This document shows, piece by piece, positions 11,941 to 22,320 of a stretch of 64,000 nt of DNA. The position numbers were made by a program, and so were the translations under genes. The first letter of the stretch is position 1. Every line of letters starts with the position of its first letter. Origin of the DNA: Symsagittifera roscoffensis (taxonomy: Eukaryota; Xenacoelomorpha; Acoela; Convolutidae); NCBI RefSeq assembly GCF_963678635.1, contig NC_087068.1, forward strand, positions 58,823,896 to 58,887,895. Reading direction: 5' to 3'. The notes under the pieces were generated by a model. The model did no database searches, was not told the DNA's origin, and saw only the letters and a program-made list of their open reading frames with translations.

Positions 11941-12694
11941 CAGGCGAGACGAAACAGAAGTGGGCAGTAATGAAAAACTTAATTACCATAGTGTGGAAAA
12001 ACTTGACCAAGTCAACGAAGATTGATTATTGAAATCTTTAAAAAATTTGTTCTCTTTAAATCTGGTCAGACCAGCTATTGAAAGTGATGTAAATTGTTAT
12101 CTAAGATTGTTGAATTGCAAGGTAGTTTTCAATTTATTATAACTTATTTATGCAGGACTTTAGGAGAGTATATCAACTTATTTAGACCTGACTGAAGTTT
12201 TTAATCTGCATAGGACACAGCTTCAGTTTGCTGCGACCTGGTAGGGTTTGGGTACGCTTGCTCGAGGACGGTGGGTACCTCCTTACTTTTCCTAGCCACA
12301 GAGTTTCTTAGTTTTAATATCTAGGACAATAGCATGAGTAAACCATCCTACTTGTTGAGTAACTCTAAGTTATATTAACGGGTGCATGGCCGTTAAAGTC
12401 ACTAACTTTTTTAAGTAAGCAAGAGCAAAATAAAGTTATGATGAAATGACGTAAAGAGTCAGAAAAGAAATTTTATCTAGGATACTCCTCATGGTGCATA
12501 TTTTGTGAAAATAAAAGAAAGTAGTGGGATGTAATACGATGCCATTTATGACAGGCGGTGAAATGAGGTAACAAAGATAAATATCATTTTCTGAAGCAAT
12601 TTGTAAGTTGATTATAGAACATCGGATCTGCACTTGAAGAGAACCCGGAGTTATGCGTTCATTGGGGTTACTGAGGTGACTGTCCGTGGAGTAT
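11941..12694 (+). other. Trailer of the ORF-X' element
   Basis: Non-coding AT-rich sequence between the last ORF-X' stop and the right LTR-like repeat. I saw no clear polypurine tract immediately before the repeat and no second gene. Confidence 0.45.
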
Positions 12695-13548
12695 GTGTCG
12701 TTCCCCCGGAATGGCAGCTTCTGCCGCGGCACGTTGAAAAGAACGTTAAAGGCGTTAGCACTGAAGTTGTGATGAAAAAGAGGCTCATAATGATCCAGAA
12801 TTTTAATTTTTTAAAATTTCGATTTGTTCTAGAACTTTTCTGAGAAATACTAAAAAGACCATTTTGACTGAAAATAGACAAAATAACACAACAATCGAAA
12901 TAAAAGACGGTAATCAGTCCAAAAAATTAGAAGAAAAACAAAGCATCTTATCTTGAGAACAAGACGCGATAAGGTGCTTTTTGAAAGAAGATTTTATAGA
13001 CAGAAGGTCCAGTGGGACAATCCAGACGGATTCGAACCCTTCCGAGCCACAAAATCAGACAGATAACGACATTATCTCCGGGAGAGGACAGAATCAGAGG
13101 CCCGGTGCCCAGAGACTGAGAGACTTTAACGGTGTATTTTAAATTCTCTAATGGCCTGAACGAGTTTAATTGATTCCAATATTTTTTAGTATTTCAGAGC
13201 ATGAATAGTTAGAGTCGAGGAAAGAGTCAATCGATCTCTAATGGATTTACTATATAACTGTCACTAAAAACATACTAAATTATGGTTTTTAATAGTAATC
13301 ACGTTGTCTGGGCGTCCGAGACCCAGCTATGTGGTTATTTTTGCATGTAAACGAAAGCTGATCAAAAATCGCATGGCAGATGGCTGAAAAATTGTAACTT
13401 TTTACTGAGCCCATAACAGAACAGAAAAAAAACTGGCTGGGTCAAGACGGTTAAAAACGATAGGGACTAGGGTAACTGACGTCAACCAGTTGTCAATAGG
13501 TACTTTTGCAACGCTCCGTCACTCTGTAAGGTCTGGGCGAATGTTACA
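12695..13548 (+). repeat. Right LTR-like direct repeat of the ORF-X' element
   Basis: Direct repeat of 6520-7358 (shared cores listed there), ending at 'atgttaca' (13548) where similarity stops. It differs from the left copy by many substitutions and small indels, so the two have drifted for a long time. Confidence 0.75.
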
Positions 13549-14280
13549 ATAAAATTTCCGTGAAAAACAATTATATTTCTTTTAATTAATTAAGGAGTTT
13601 AAAAGTATTTTTTGTCTAATTGAAGAAAATTAGATCACAACTGGGATTGGCTAAACTCTTATTTGGCAGTTAAAACTAAAACTTATATGAATTTTGTTAA
13701 CAACATTTGCAGACTGATGTTTCGCCGTCATAGAAGAAGAAGAAAAGAAACACTTTAGTTAGTATACAGAATAGTCAATGCATTAGTAAAGTACCAGTGT
13801 AAAATTATTATCCCTTACAAGTTTAGATTGGTTATTCATGTTTGATTAAAATGAGATGAAATTGTTATTACATGAATAAAATCATTAATTTAGGAATTAA
13901 ATTGAGGAGTAAAGAGATAAATTTAAATTTGCCCCGAAAAATTGTTAAAAGGGTAAAATTATTCAAAAAAAGCGTTGTCATGAGTGAACATATTTTGGCA
14001 AATCGACTAATGAAACGGAATTCACGCCATGTGTTTGTATGTCTACATATCGAATTAGATTTCATTTCGGTAGTGTAGAACTCTTTTAATTTTTTCTTGA
14101 ATGTTGATGTGGTCATACCCAAAAACTTCTAATTTACTGGACAACGAATTCTATTTTTTTCTACTTCAGAGAAGTAGTTGAACATCACATTTTTTGTAGA
14201 GAAGTATTTGAACAGTAGATATCAATTATGATTTGCTTTGTGAGATTTAAGGCTTCTGTGTTTTACACAAGAGTTTGTCA
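13549..14280. other. Non-coding, nothing recognised
   Basis: AT-rich intergenic sequence. Overlapping open frames near 13868-14122 on both strands have no recognisable domain. Confidence 0.5.
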
Positions 14281-14385
14281 AAAAAAAACAAGAGTTTTCC
14301 AAAACATTTGACCGGACATTACAGAATTTTTGAGCGTAGCAAAAGTACCTATTGGCAGCTGGCTGACGTCAGTTACCCTTAAACT
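14281..14385 (-). repeat. Inverted fragment of the ORF-X' element LTR end
   Basis: Read on the minus strand this is 'agggtaactgacgtcagcc' followed by 'ataggtacttttgctacgct' and a diverged continuation ending 'tcaaatgtt'. It matches the 3' ends of both LTR-like repeats at 7276-7358 and 13466-13548. It is a solo remnant of another, oppositely oriented insertion of the same family, or an inverted local rearrangement. Confidence 0.65.
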
Positions 14386-14424
14386 TTGCCGAAGAAAACT
14401 GAGTTGATAATATTTTGCAAAAAA

Positions 14425-14580
14425 CCTCTTGGCAAAAACCACAAATCAAAGTTCAGTTTACTGTTGGATAGCTACAAAATAGAAGACAAGCCAGAAGTTA
14501 AATATTTGGGGGTAATTCTAGATCAATTTCTAATCTTCCAGGGAGAAGTTTAAAAGTATATTAAGGAAAAAAGTTTGCTC
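14425..14580 (+). pseudogene. LINE reverse-transcriptase fragment
   Basis: A plus-strand frame reads '...DKPEVKYLGVILDQFLIFQGEV' before a stop, the 'KYLGVxLDxxLxF' segment that follows the catalytic palm in Jockey/CR1-type LINE reverse transcriptases. Only about 50 residues remain. It stops just before the left LTR of the composite (14601), consistent with that element landing in or beside an older LINE. Confidence 0.6.
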
Positions 14581-14600
14581 GATCAAAACAAAACAATCGA

Positions 14601-15161
14601 TGTCCAAGTCGGTCATATTTGGAAGTTTGACTTTGAGCTGGACCTTTAATCTTGATTTTGGGGAGAAAAACAACTTTCAAAACTACGAATTGATCTTAAC
14701 GTGCTCGAGTTTCTCACGACAACTGAAAATACGAGAAAAAGTAATCAGAAGATTCAAGTAAGAAGCGCGGGAAAGTTGCTAGAAAAACAAAAGAGTAAAA
14801 TAGCTATTCGCAATTTTACTATAATAATCCAGCACGTGTAGAGCTATCTTGCTCCCGATAGAAAATCAAGAGTTACGGAAGACGGATAAATAGGACGATC
14901 AATTGGACCAGAGTGATATTTGAGTGGGGGTTGACTTCTTAGGTTGATCCATCTGAAGCGGATCAAAGGTTCACTGTACAATAAAAACTAACGGTATACT
15001 TAGGTTCCGACCCTGTTTTTAACGGCGTTCGCGCGTTTTAGGCATTTCGAGACCTGACCATGAGGGAGTTCTTATTTCTAGAGTTGGGGGTATTTCGATA
15101 GTAGTCTTTAAGCTGAAACACGGACTGTAGTCTCATGTCGCAAGCGAACCGAATTGGCTCC
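14601..15161 (+). repeat. Left LTR-like repeat of the composite
   Basis: Starts 'tgtccaagtcggtcatattt' and ends '...gaaccgaattggctcc'; aligned with 43030-43570. The last ~330 bases are almost identical between copies and the first ~200 more diverged. Both carry 'caataaaaactaacgg', a possible polyadenylation signal context. The 5' TG is present in both. A 3' CA is not obvious, so the exact right edge is uncertain. Confidence 0.75.
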
Positions 15162-16005
15162 GACCACATGAGGTAGAAAAACACAAGAGATAGTGTTCCT
15201 GACTCTTGAGCCAATGGTTATAGGGCCTATTTCTCTTAGCCTTATATGTGACTTAAGTAGGCGACTGTTACATAGTGTTTTGATGGCGCTCCCGGGTGTT
15301 CTTACGATATCAAGACTATGGGATTGAACCCACTTGACGCAGCTCCGGGCTACATGTCGATTCTAGAGCACTGGTGGTACGGTTAAACGGTTGAACGGGA
15401 ACGTGTCCACCTTCTGGTTGTACCGTGATATCTTTTTAAGGAAACTCGAGAAAATTTCCCGGTGCGCGAAAAAGATTAAAAACAGGAACAAAAAACGGTA
15501 ACAAAAATTCAAAAAGGACAGTGGCTTTGGTTTCCAGATTAAGTGCATCAAACCCTTTAATCAATCTGTTTTCAAATAAGACTAATCGTCTCGATCAAAT
15601 CAGCAACGTTAAACAGGTGCCCAAATTCGGGGCGTTGAAGGGGTTTTCAGATAGCCTTGCAACCTCAGAGGTTCACTGGGAGACTTGACTGGAACAGGTG
15701 ACCAGGCAAGTGGCCAACTGGCACTCAGGACTTGGAACAGGAGACACGCAACTGGGAAGAGACTACTAGCAGCGTAATCAGAGCAGTACAGCAGTGACAA
15801 GGGATCACAGAGGTGTTCTGTGTGGTCAAGCGGGTATCGTTAAAATCCACTTTAAACTTTAGGATATAAATGTAAAAGCGAATAAGCGAGACCCCACTGC
15901 TTTCAGGAAACGTTTTTGCGTGAGCAGAGCGTGGAAAAAGATTATACGGACTGTCTCTCGAGAGGTTTAGCACCCATCGCGCTTAGGGCAATTTTCGGCT
16001 TAAAT
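15162..16005 (+). other. Leader of the composite
   Basis: No gene recognised. Bases 15310-15345 contain, on the minus strand, a tRNA T-arm-like 'gggttcaatccc'. Box A is weak, so a SINE or tRNA relic is possible but unproven. Short open frames of 62-82 codons on the minus strand lack any family motif. Confidence 0.4.
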
Positions 16006-16142
16006 GGAGGGGGGCTAGATAGGGGGCAGGTTAGAAGGGGGGCTGGTTAAGATAAGTGGGGTGGGGGATAGATATGGGGGAGGTTAGAAGGGGGGCTGGT
16101 TAAGATAGAGGTTGGTGGGTGGAAAATGTGAAAAGGGGGGCT
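16006..16142 (+). repeat. G-rich direct repeat, possible G-quadruplex
   Basis: A roughly 33-base unit ('gggggcaggttagaa' then 'ggggggctggttaagata') occurs twice near 16023-16056 and 16075-16108, within a tract holding many runs of four to six G on the plus strand. Runs this dense could fold as a G-quadruplex in the transcript or the DNA. Confidence 0.7.
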
Positions 16143-16202
16143 TCTTTACAGTAACTTAAAATCAATATCGGTTTTGGAGGAAGATTTACACAACCTCTAG
16201 AG

Positions 16203-16760
16203 GTGGTACTGGAATAGTGGATTGATAATCCCAACAATCGAGTTAAGGTACGGGGAAATTCTTCACACGATTTCCGGAAGTGCTACTGGGATGGTGGATA
16301 AAGTGTCCAAACACTCGAGCTACGGTATTGGAGGAGCTTACAAGAGTCTTGGTGGCAGTCCTGGAATAGCATTTTAAGGGTCCCAACACTTGAGTCCTGG
16401 GATAGCATTTTAAGGGTCCCAACACTTGAGTCCTGGGATCGCATTTTAAGGGTCCCAACGCTTGAACCCTGGGATAGCAATTTGAGGGTCCCAAAACTTT
16501 GGTGAAGGGTCCCAACACTTTAGCGAAGGGTCCCAAGACTTTGGTGAAGGACCCAACACTTTGCCGAAGGGTCCCAAAACTTTAGCGAAGGCTCGCAAGA
16601 CACTTGCGAAGGGTCCCAACACTTTGGCGAAAGGTTCCATCACTTGAGCTAAGTGTCCCAACACTTGGGCTAAGGGTCCCAATACTTGAACTAAGGGTTC
16701 TTACACTTCGGCGAAGGGACATGACACTTGATTTAAGGTTACCTAGATACTAGGGAAGGG
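16203..16760 (+). repeat. Minisatellite: 37-bp units passing into 21-bp units
   Basis: Five to six units of about 37 bp (type 'tcctgggatagcatttt' plus 'aagggtcccaacacttgag', clearest 16365-16490) are followed by about twelve 21-bp units of type 'gggtcccaacactttggcga' plus a, clearest from 16507 to about 16720, decaying at both ends. The 21-bp unit is a multiple of three, so minus-strand frames stay open as repeated V-L-G-P-F-A-K heptads. This is most simply a by-product of unit length, not evidence of a gene. Confidence 0.9.
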
Positions 16761-16822
16761 TAGAACTTAAGCAAATCCAACAATCGACACAACGGAAGCA
16801 AACAACCACGATCCCGAGATTA

Positions 16823-18550
16823 ATGAAAAAATATATTTCAGTTAACATGGTCAACAAAAGAAGCAAAAGAGCAAAAGACTTAGAAAAGCTAATTGGTCAA
16901 AAGACTGCGACCGTCGCAGAGATTGATTTTGATACGGCAGATCAAAGCATACATGTAACGGAACGGAAAACGACTGAGTCGAGACCTATACATAATGTAG
17001 AAGAACCAGCAACAAAGACAATAGAGTTCTCATCAATAGGCAATGGGGACGAAATCACCAACAACACATCAGAAACAATAGAAGACGACTCACAAACGAA
17101 GAGAACTTCGTTCACGGAGAGGTTGGCGGCGATGGTTGGAATGAAACCGAGAGAAAAAGAGGAGATAGCAACAGTGACTGAAAAAACAAAAATTTTGGTA
17201 CGGTTTCCGCGATAACAACGAAAACCAACCAGGAGAAGAAGTAAGTCACAAAGGGAACAGCAGGTCACCAAAATGAGCGAGCGACAGAGTTAAGCGTACC
17301 TTTAATTGAGTGGGGGGCATGATAAATAAGTTGGAACAGATAGACAAAATTAAAGTGCGGTGAGGAAGACCGCCAGGAACTGAAGAAGGAATTGCGACAT
17401 AACAAGAGTGAACACCTAGATAACCACTTTGTCCTGGCGAGGTCCACTGAAAAGAAGCTGCAACAGATGGCGGACAAAGTGGATACAACAGATAAGGAGC
17501 GAGAGAAACATACCAAGAAAGATATGGAGGAGATGAAGAAACGGTATGATGTTTGATATCGTGAATGACAAGTTGTGAAATCTAGAGACGAGATTGGTCA
17601 CAATGAGCAGGGACCATGCAGAAAATTTTTTTGCCATACAATCGAAGTTGGATGCACTCTTGAGAAACTCTATTGCTCAGGAAAATACAGTAAACACAGG
17701 AGAATGCAGATAAAACCGAAAAGCACCTGGAACAGGAGTAGATTTTGTGGAACCGCAAGGCAACAAACAGGAGTCTACACATTTACCCCGGATCGACAAC
17801 AGCATAGGGTCAGGGATGACCAAAACTGCTATGAAAGGGGGAGCCTCGAACTCGGCGAGAATAACAGGGGATTAACATGCACACACGAGTATAACACCTT
17901 GTGCCATAACATGGGCGAGTACCTGGGAAATGATGAACAGAACACTTGAGGCAATTGCCACAAGGAACACAGACTTGAGTGATAGAGGAGGTGCTAAATC
18001 CATAAAGACCTTCAAGAAACCGAATGAATTCAAAGACGATTCAGATGGTTGCATAGATACCTGGTAATGAGACTACATCTTGAGCAAGACAACCTGAATG
18101 ATGAGAGACAGGCTTGACCGCAATATTAAGCAATCTAGAGGGCATATCACTAAAATGCGTGGTGGCCAAGAAGGAGGAGGAGCATGACACCGCAGACAAA
18201 ATCTTTGAAGTACTGTTGAATCGATTTGGATCAGGATGAAGAGACATCAAGCGATGATGAGATTTGAGGAAAGAAGACAAAGAGATGACGAATTGATTGA
18301 TCGATTTCTGGATGATCTTGAGAGCTTGAGAAGAAGAAGCGATCTAGAGGAATCGACTAACAGGAGAAACTTTAGTGTTGCTTCAAAGTTTTTCGACGGC
18401 ATGAAAAATGACGACTTGAGAACGTGTTGGCAACAAATAATACGCTATCCAAAGATAATGCACCAACTCCAGAGGAGATTAGACAGAAACATGCAAAGGG
18501 GAGGCCAACAACAAAGGTCCATTGGTACAAGCCTAGACATGACATGAACC
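16823..18550 (+). pseudogene. gag: Copy A gag (N-terminal part, coiled coil, capsid), broken
   Basis: The first open piece (16823-17215, 130 codons) is polar and Thr/Glu-rich. 17377-17556 gives a 59-residue charged helical stretch typical of a coiled coil before a stop. After several frameshifts, 18236-18547 reads a gag capsid-like segment with 'RFEERRQRDDELIDRFLDDLE' split features (Arg/Glu/Leu helix, then 'ASKFFDGMKNDDLRT'), which recurs almost identically in copy C at 28008-28320. Gag would form the particle and bind RNA. At least five breaks separate the pieces, so no functional Gag can be made. Copy C shows that the frame should continue past 18430 where copy A has lost it. Confidence 0.65.
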
Positions 18551-18593
18551 ACGAAGGTCGTATCCCAATTGTGGCTCGGCGAATCACCATGTA

Positions 18594-19845
18594 GTGGATT
18601 GCACCACATACAAACAGGGCATGAAAAGCTTGGGATATAGGCCTGACGAAGACGACATGAGTCAGATGGAAGAACACGAGTTTTACAGTGGCTTGATAAT
18701 CAAAATAGGCGCGAGTTGTTTTTTTCTGCAATCAAGAGCGCCACTTCAGGATGGGTTGTTCCACTATTTTGAAAGCAGTAAAAAATCAGAGTCACACAAT
18801 ACACAAATTGGCACTCGCTGCAGAAAGAAAACACCAGGAACAGACAGGCTGAGACGTGCTGAGAAGGCCGTGGCGCAAGCCAGAGATGCAGGGGGCCGAG
18901 ACAAGGAGTTCACTAGAGACAAATTACGAGACAGCAGGTGCTATGCTACCAACAAAAAGAAACAAGACTTGGCGACCAGAAAAATTGAGCAATGGCTAAA
19001 ACAAGAATTAGAAAGACAAAAGAGGAATGAGATACTCTCTATGACGAGAACAGAACCGGAGACTGGAGACAACCTGACAGGCAGGAGTAATTGCAACACC
19101 TTGAAAATGTTGACCGGGAAACCCTTTGGTATCAAGAAGATTGGGGCGAGAATTATGTTTATAATCACGGTGGGCGGTCATGAAGTAACGAGGAGCCTGA
19201 GTGAACTGAGTGAGCGAACATTTCAGCAAATTGATGTGTATGCGGATTACTTATGCACCATAAGCCCACAAATCCCTTTTAGAGCACTCAGGGCATTACT
19301 CACGAGAGGCGGCCGTAAAACGGTTAGGATAGGCAGCAGGTACACAAAAGCCTATGGTCCACATGAAGTCGATGAAGACATTTATACAAAAACGATGATA
19401 ACGTGTGACGAAGATCTAGGATCTAGGTGGTCAAATCTATGTAGGTCGAGAAGAACTCAAGGTGAGATCGATTCGGCATTGCGCCATGCTGGAACAAGAT
19501 GCCATGCATCTGGGAACAGATGCAGACGTGTCTGCACCCGTACTGGACACAAGCAGAAAGAAAACCCAACTAAGAGGACTGTTGGATACGGGGGCTGTCT
19601 TGAGTGTAATACCAATTGAAACATGGGGGGAAGATGGGATTCGAAAAAGACAACCTGATAGACTTTCAGCGGCAAAAAGGATACGGCTATCAGCGGCAAA
19701 CATGGGGGCATTGCGGGTTCTGGGCAGGACACCGATAATAGCTGTGAATCTGTGGGAGCGTAATTTGTGGATGAGTTTCCTACTGGTGGAGAGTCTAGGC
19801 GGTTCTGATCAATTAATTTTAGGCAGAGTTTTCATCAGGAAATAA
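18594..19845 (+). pseudogene. Copy A nucleocapsid knuckles and aspartic protease, broken
   Basis: 18570-18610 encodes a zinc-knuckle-like Cys/His cluster ('PNCGSANHHVVDC' in copy C). A second Cys cluster near 18715 is knocked out of frame. The retropepsin core is in 19462-19845: 'LLDTGAVLSVIP' near 19579-19614 holds the catalytic DTG, and 'LILGRVFI' near 19814 is the second hydrophobic motif. Its usual Asp (ILGxDF) is Val here, as in copy C. Retropepsin cleaves the Gag-Pol precursor. Between 18594 and 19462 the frame shifts at least twice. Confidence 0.75.
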
Positions 19846-19858
19846 AGCTCCAGTTTTC

Positions 19859-20302
19859 TTGAGTACGAGATTGAGATTGAAAGCGAACGAGGCTGCGATA
19901 GAAAGTTTGAGGATGAAGTACTATAATGAACTAAGTTACAATAAACAAGTATGTATAGTACCGAATCCGAATAATCAAAGTGCTGTTGTTTTAGGAAGAT
20001 CCTTCTCGATAACCAAGAGTGGCCTCTGCGTCAGTGTTTTGTTGAATACTCTTGATATACCAATCACAATCCAGAAGGGGAGGAAACTGAGATTCGCACT
20101 GCCCGTGAAAACTAGATATGAAATGACTGAAAATGTGAATGAAATTGAAGTTCTTGATTGTCCGAATCACAAGGACAGGATTTGTATCTTAAGCAGATCG
20201 AAGAAAATAAAATTTTCCTCAAGTCTTGTGAAGTCGCTTAAGTTAGAGACAGATGATGAATTTTCGAGCTGTTCAAATTCTTCAGAAAGACCCACACCAT
20301 AG
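19859..20302 (+). pseudogene. Copy A protease-RT linker domain
   Basis: A 147-codon open frame of beta-rich sequence ('VVLGRSFSITKSGLCVSVL' region) lies between protease and RT, as usual in metazoan Gypsy-like Pol. It is present at 29642-30085 in copy C with only two or three differences. It has no catalytic motif I can name and was presumably part of the Pol polyprotein before the flanking stops arose. Confidence 0.6.
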
Positions 20303-20305
20303 GAA

Positions 20306-21378
20306 TTGGAAGTGAATAAACCGGTATTAACAGAAATTGAACAATCAAGGGGAAAGGTAACAGACGACTATCTTGAAGCCATCAAGGACGTGCTAGATAG
20401 GAATCAGGATGTTTTTTCGAGACATAAAGCAGACATCGGGTGCTGTAATTTCGTTGAACATGAAATAGAGCTAGAAGTATTGGCGGTACCGCACAGGGAG
20501 GGGGCGAGGCGTATGACCCCAAACAAATTGGATGCATCTAGAAAAGAGATAGAGAACTTACTAGAGTATGATAAGAGAGAACCATCCAAATCACCGATGG
20601 CGTGTGGAGTACTTATGGCCAAAAAGAAAAGAAACCGAATTAGATTTTGTTGTGAATTTCGATATCTGAACTCCCTCACGTTGAAGGATGCCTGTTCTAT
20701 ACCTAGAATAGACGAGACTTTCGAAATTGGGAGATGCAACATTTTTTTACAACTCTTGATCTAGGGTCGGCTTTTCGGCAGGTACCACTTAAGAAACAAG
20801 ACAGGGACAAAAGTGGACTGGCTTGCGAGCTGGGATTGTTCCAATGGAAAAGGATGAGCTTGGGCCTTTGCAACGCGACAGCCACATTCCAGCGACTGAT
20901 GGCAGAAACACTGACAAGCGTGATGAAGGAATATGGCAACTTGGTGATTGCAACACCTACCCAGGACGACCACATCGAACGACGACTGGACGAGGTATTC
21001 GCATGCATGAAGAGGGTAGGATTGCAATGCAAGCCCTCGAAGTGTGAGATTCTGAAAGACTCGATAAAATACCTAGGGAGGATGGTAGATAGGCATGGCA
21101 TCCGACCTGACCCGGACGCGGTTGAGGCAGTACTGACTTGGAAGTTGCCAAAAACTGAGCACCAGTTGATGAGCTTTTTGGGTTTCGCCAAATACTACAG
21201 GGATTTTATCAAGGGCTATGCGAACAAAGTATATCCGATGCAACAACTCATGAGGCATAAAGGCAAGAAGTTCACCTGGAATAACGCGGCAGAAGAGTCG
21301 TTTCAAAGAATAAAAAAGGAACTGTGTGAAGCACCTGTGCTAGGCATGTCTACAGAGAATGCACGTACTGGATACTGA
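20306..21378 (+). pseudogene. pol: Copy A reverse transcriptase, YxDD box missing
   Basis: The fingers/palm begin at 20306. 'CGVLMAKKK' near 20601, 'RFCCEFRYLN' near 20644, then after a frameshift near 20735 'FTTLDLGSAFRQVPL' near 20743 with the first catalytic Asp, and 'FQWKRMSLGLCNATATFQRLM' features near 20839-20900. The expected YxDD box should lie directly before 'IATPTQDDHIE', but the frame goes from 'KEYGNL' straight to 'VIATP' near 20946: about seven residues including both catalytic Asp are absent. Thumb/connection follow ('KYLGRMVDRHGI' near 21069; 'FLGFAKYYRDFIKGY' near 21178). Ty3/Gypsy family. Catalytically dead as written. Copy C shares the same gap. Confidence 0.85.
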
Positions 21379-21655
21379 CGCATCGGTGGTCGCGAGCTCT
21401 GGCATACTCCATCAAGAACAGGAGTGGAAGGGGAAAGACAGTCTTGAGACCGATAGCTTACGGGAGCAAAGTCTTGAGCGACACGGAAATGAAATTTGAG
21501 GCACCCAAAGCGGAGATGTTCGCGGTTGTCACCTTTGTGGAATGGTACAGGGCATATCTAGGTAGCGAGACCTTCAAACTCCGAGTCGACAACAGGGCAC
21601 TCAGTTGGTTCAAGACGTTCTCAATGGATCAGAGTTCAATCGGGAGATGAATAGT
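21379..21655 (+). pseudogene. pol: Copy A RNase H domain, broken
   Basis: Ty3-type RNase H remains: 'LDTDASVV' (first catalytic Asp, frame-shifted, near 21369-21392), 'IAYGSKVLSDTEMKFEAPKAEM' features from 21450 (second acidic residue in the helix) and 'RVDNRALSW' near 21583 (third Asp). It would remove the RNA strand during reverse transcription. A frameshift after the first motif and a TGA at 21648-21650 interrupt it. Confidence 0.75.
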
Positions 21656-22320
21656 TCGGTTGGATGGTTACAACATGATCATTGAACATAGAACGAGGGA
21701 CAAGCACCAAATGCCGACGGCTTGAGCAAGAAGACGGAATTCTACGAGAGGCATGAGCAGAGGGAGGCTGACAGGCCAGAGATAAAAGATGGTTTCTCAT
21801 TCATAGATAGGGAAACGTACGCAAGCCTACCGCTCACGATATGGCTCGACAAGTCATGCAAATAGATAGAAGACCACCCCGAATTACCCTATGAGCATCG
21901 GGAGACGGCAATTCTGAAAAGAAGATCTGGGATGCTATTAGAAATAATGCTCAAGTCAAAGACAGTAAGGGAGACGCTGAAGGCAAAAGGTTACGACCTC
22001 GACAAAGTGGAGACAGGAAAGGCGACGGTAGGGCAGGATTTGATGAGATTGCTTGAGAAACTGGCTGAGAACAAACCCGTGGTCTCGAACATTGGAAATG
22101 ACAAATTGGAAAACGCCATAACGAAAAGGGGAGAAATCACACAAGATAGGGACTCAATTAAAGCCGGGGGACCAGAGACTCAAGGAAAGCCGGGGACCAG
22201 ATCAGGTGAAAAACGCTACGAAAGAAGGGAGTGTCGTTTTAGGAGGAAGTTGAAGATCTTGGACTAGAGCAACAGTCCGGGGAGTGGCCGGCACCAAAGA
22301 GGGTTGGTGAATAGGAAAGG
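21656..22320 (+). pseudogene. Copy A RNase H-integrase linker
   Basis: Contains the post-RNase H stretch 'LDGYNMIIEHRT' (about 21663-21698) followed by a charged helical region open at 21932-22267. Copy C has the same region open from 31176 to 31703, which shows that the intended frame was continuous. I know of no enzymatic role for this linker. Single-base changes and stops disrupt it in copy A. Confidence 0.6.

Larger units (their letters stand above)
6520..13548 (+). mobile_element. Old LTR-type element carrying only ORF-X'
   Basis: Two direct repeats of roughly 0.85 kb (6520-7358 and 12695-13548) bracket a decayed long gene (8111-11940) and leader/trailer sequence. No protease, reverse transcriptase, RNase H or integrase is visible between them, so the element is non-autonomous as it stands. 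Its single gene is homologous to ORF-X downstream of pol in the Gypsy-like composite at 14.6-43.6 kb, although the two LTR pairs are unrelated. This could be a pol-deleted relative, or ORF-X could be the main gene of its own element class. Divergence between the repeats (about one base in five by eye) says the insertion is old. Outer boundaries are uncertain by some tens of bases and no target-site duplication was found. Confidence 0.65.

Noticed and set aside
15310-15345. tRNA gene on the minus strand
   Set aside because: A T-arm-like 'gggttcaatccc' is present but box A and the acceptor stem are not convincing.
16243-16682. Minus-strand repeat protein of V-L-G-P-F-A-K heptads
   Set aside because: The 21-bp minisatellite unit is a multiple of three, so all frames without a stop in the unit stay open. 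No start context, no non-repeat domain.
16203-16760. CRISPR-like array
   Set aside because: Units are contiguous without unique spacers, and the setting is an animal retroelement; it is a minisatellite.
20703-21191. Minus-strand open frame over RT, repeated at 30165-30707
   Set aside because: Repeated only because the RT region is duplicated; the sense strand carries the RT motifs.
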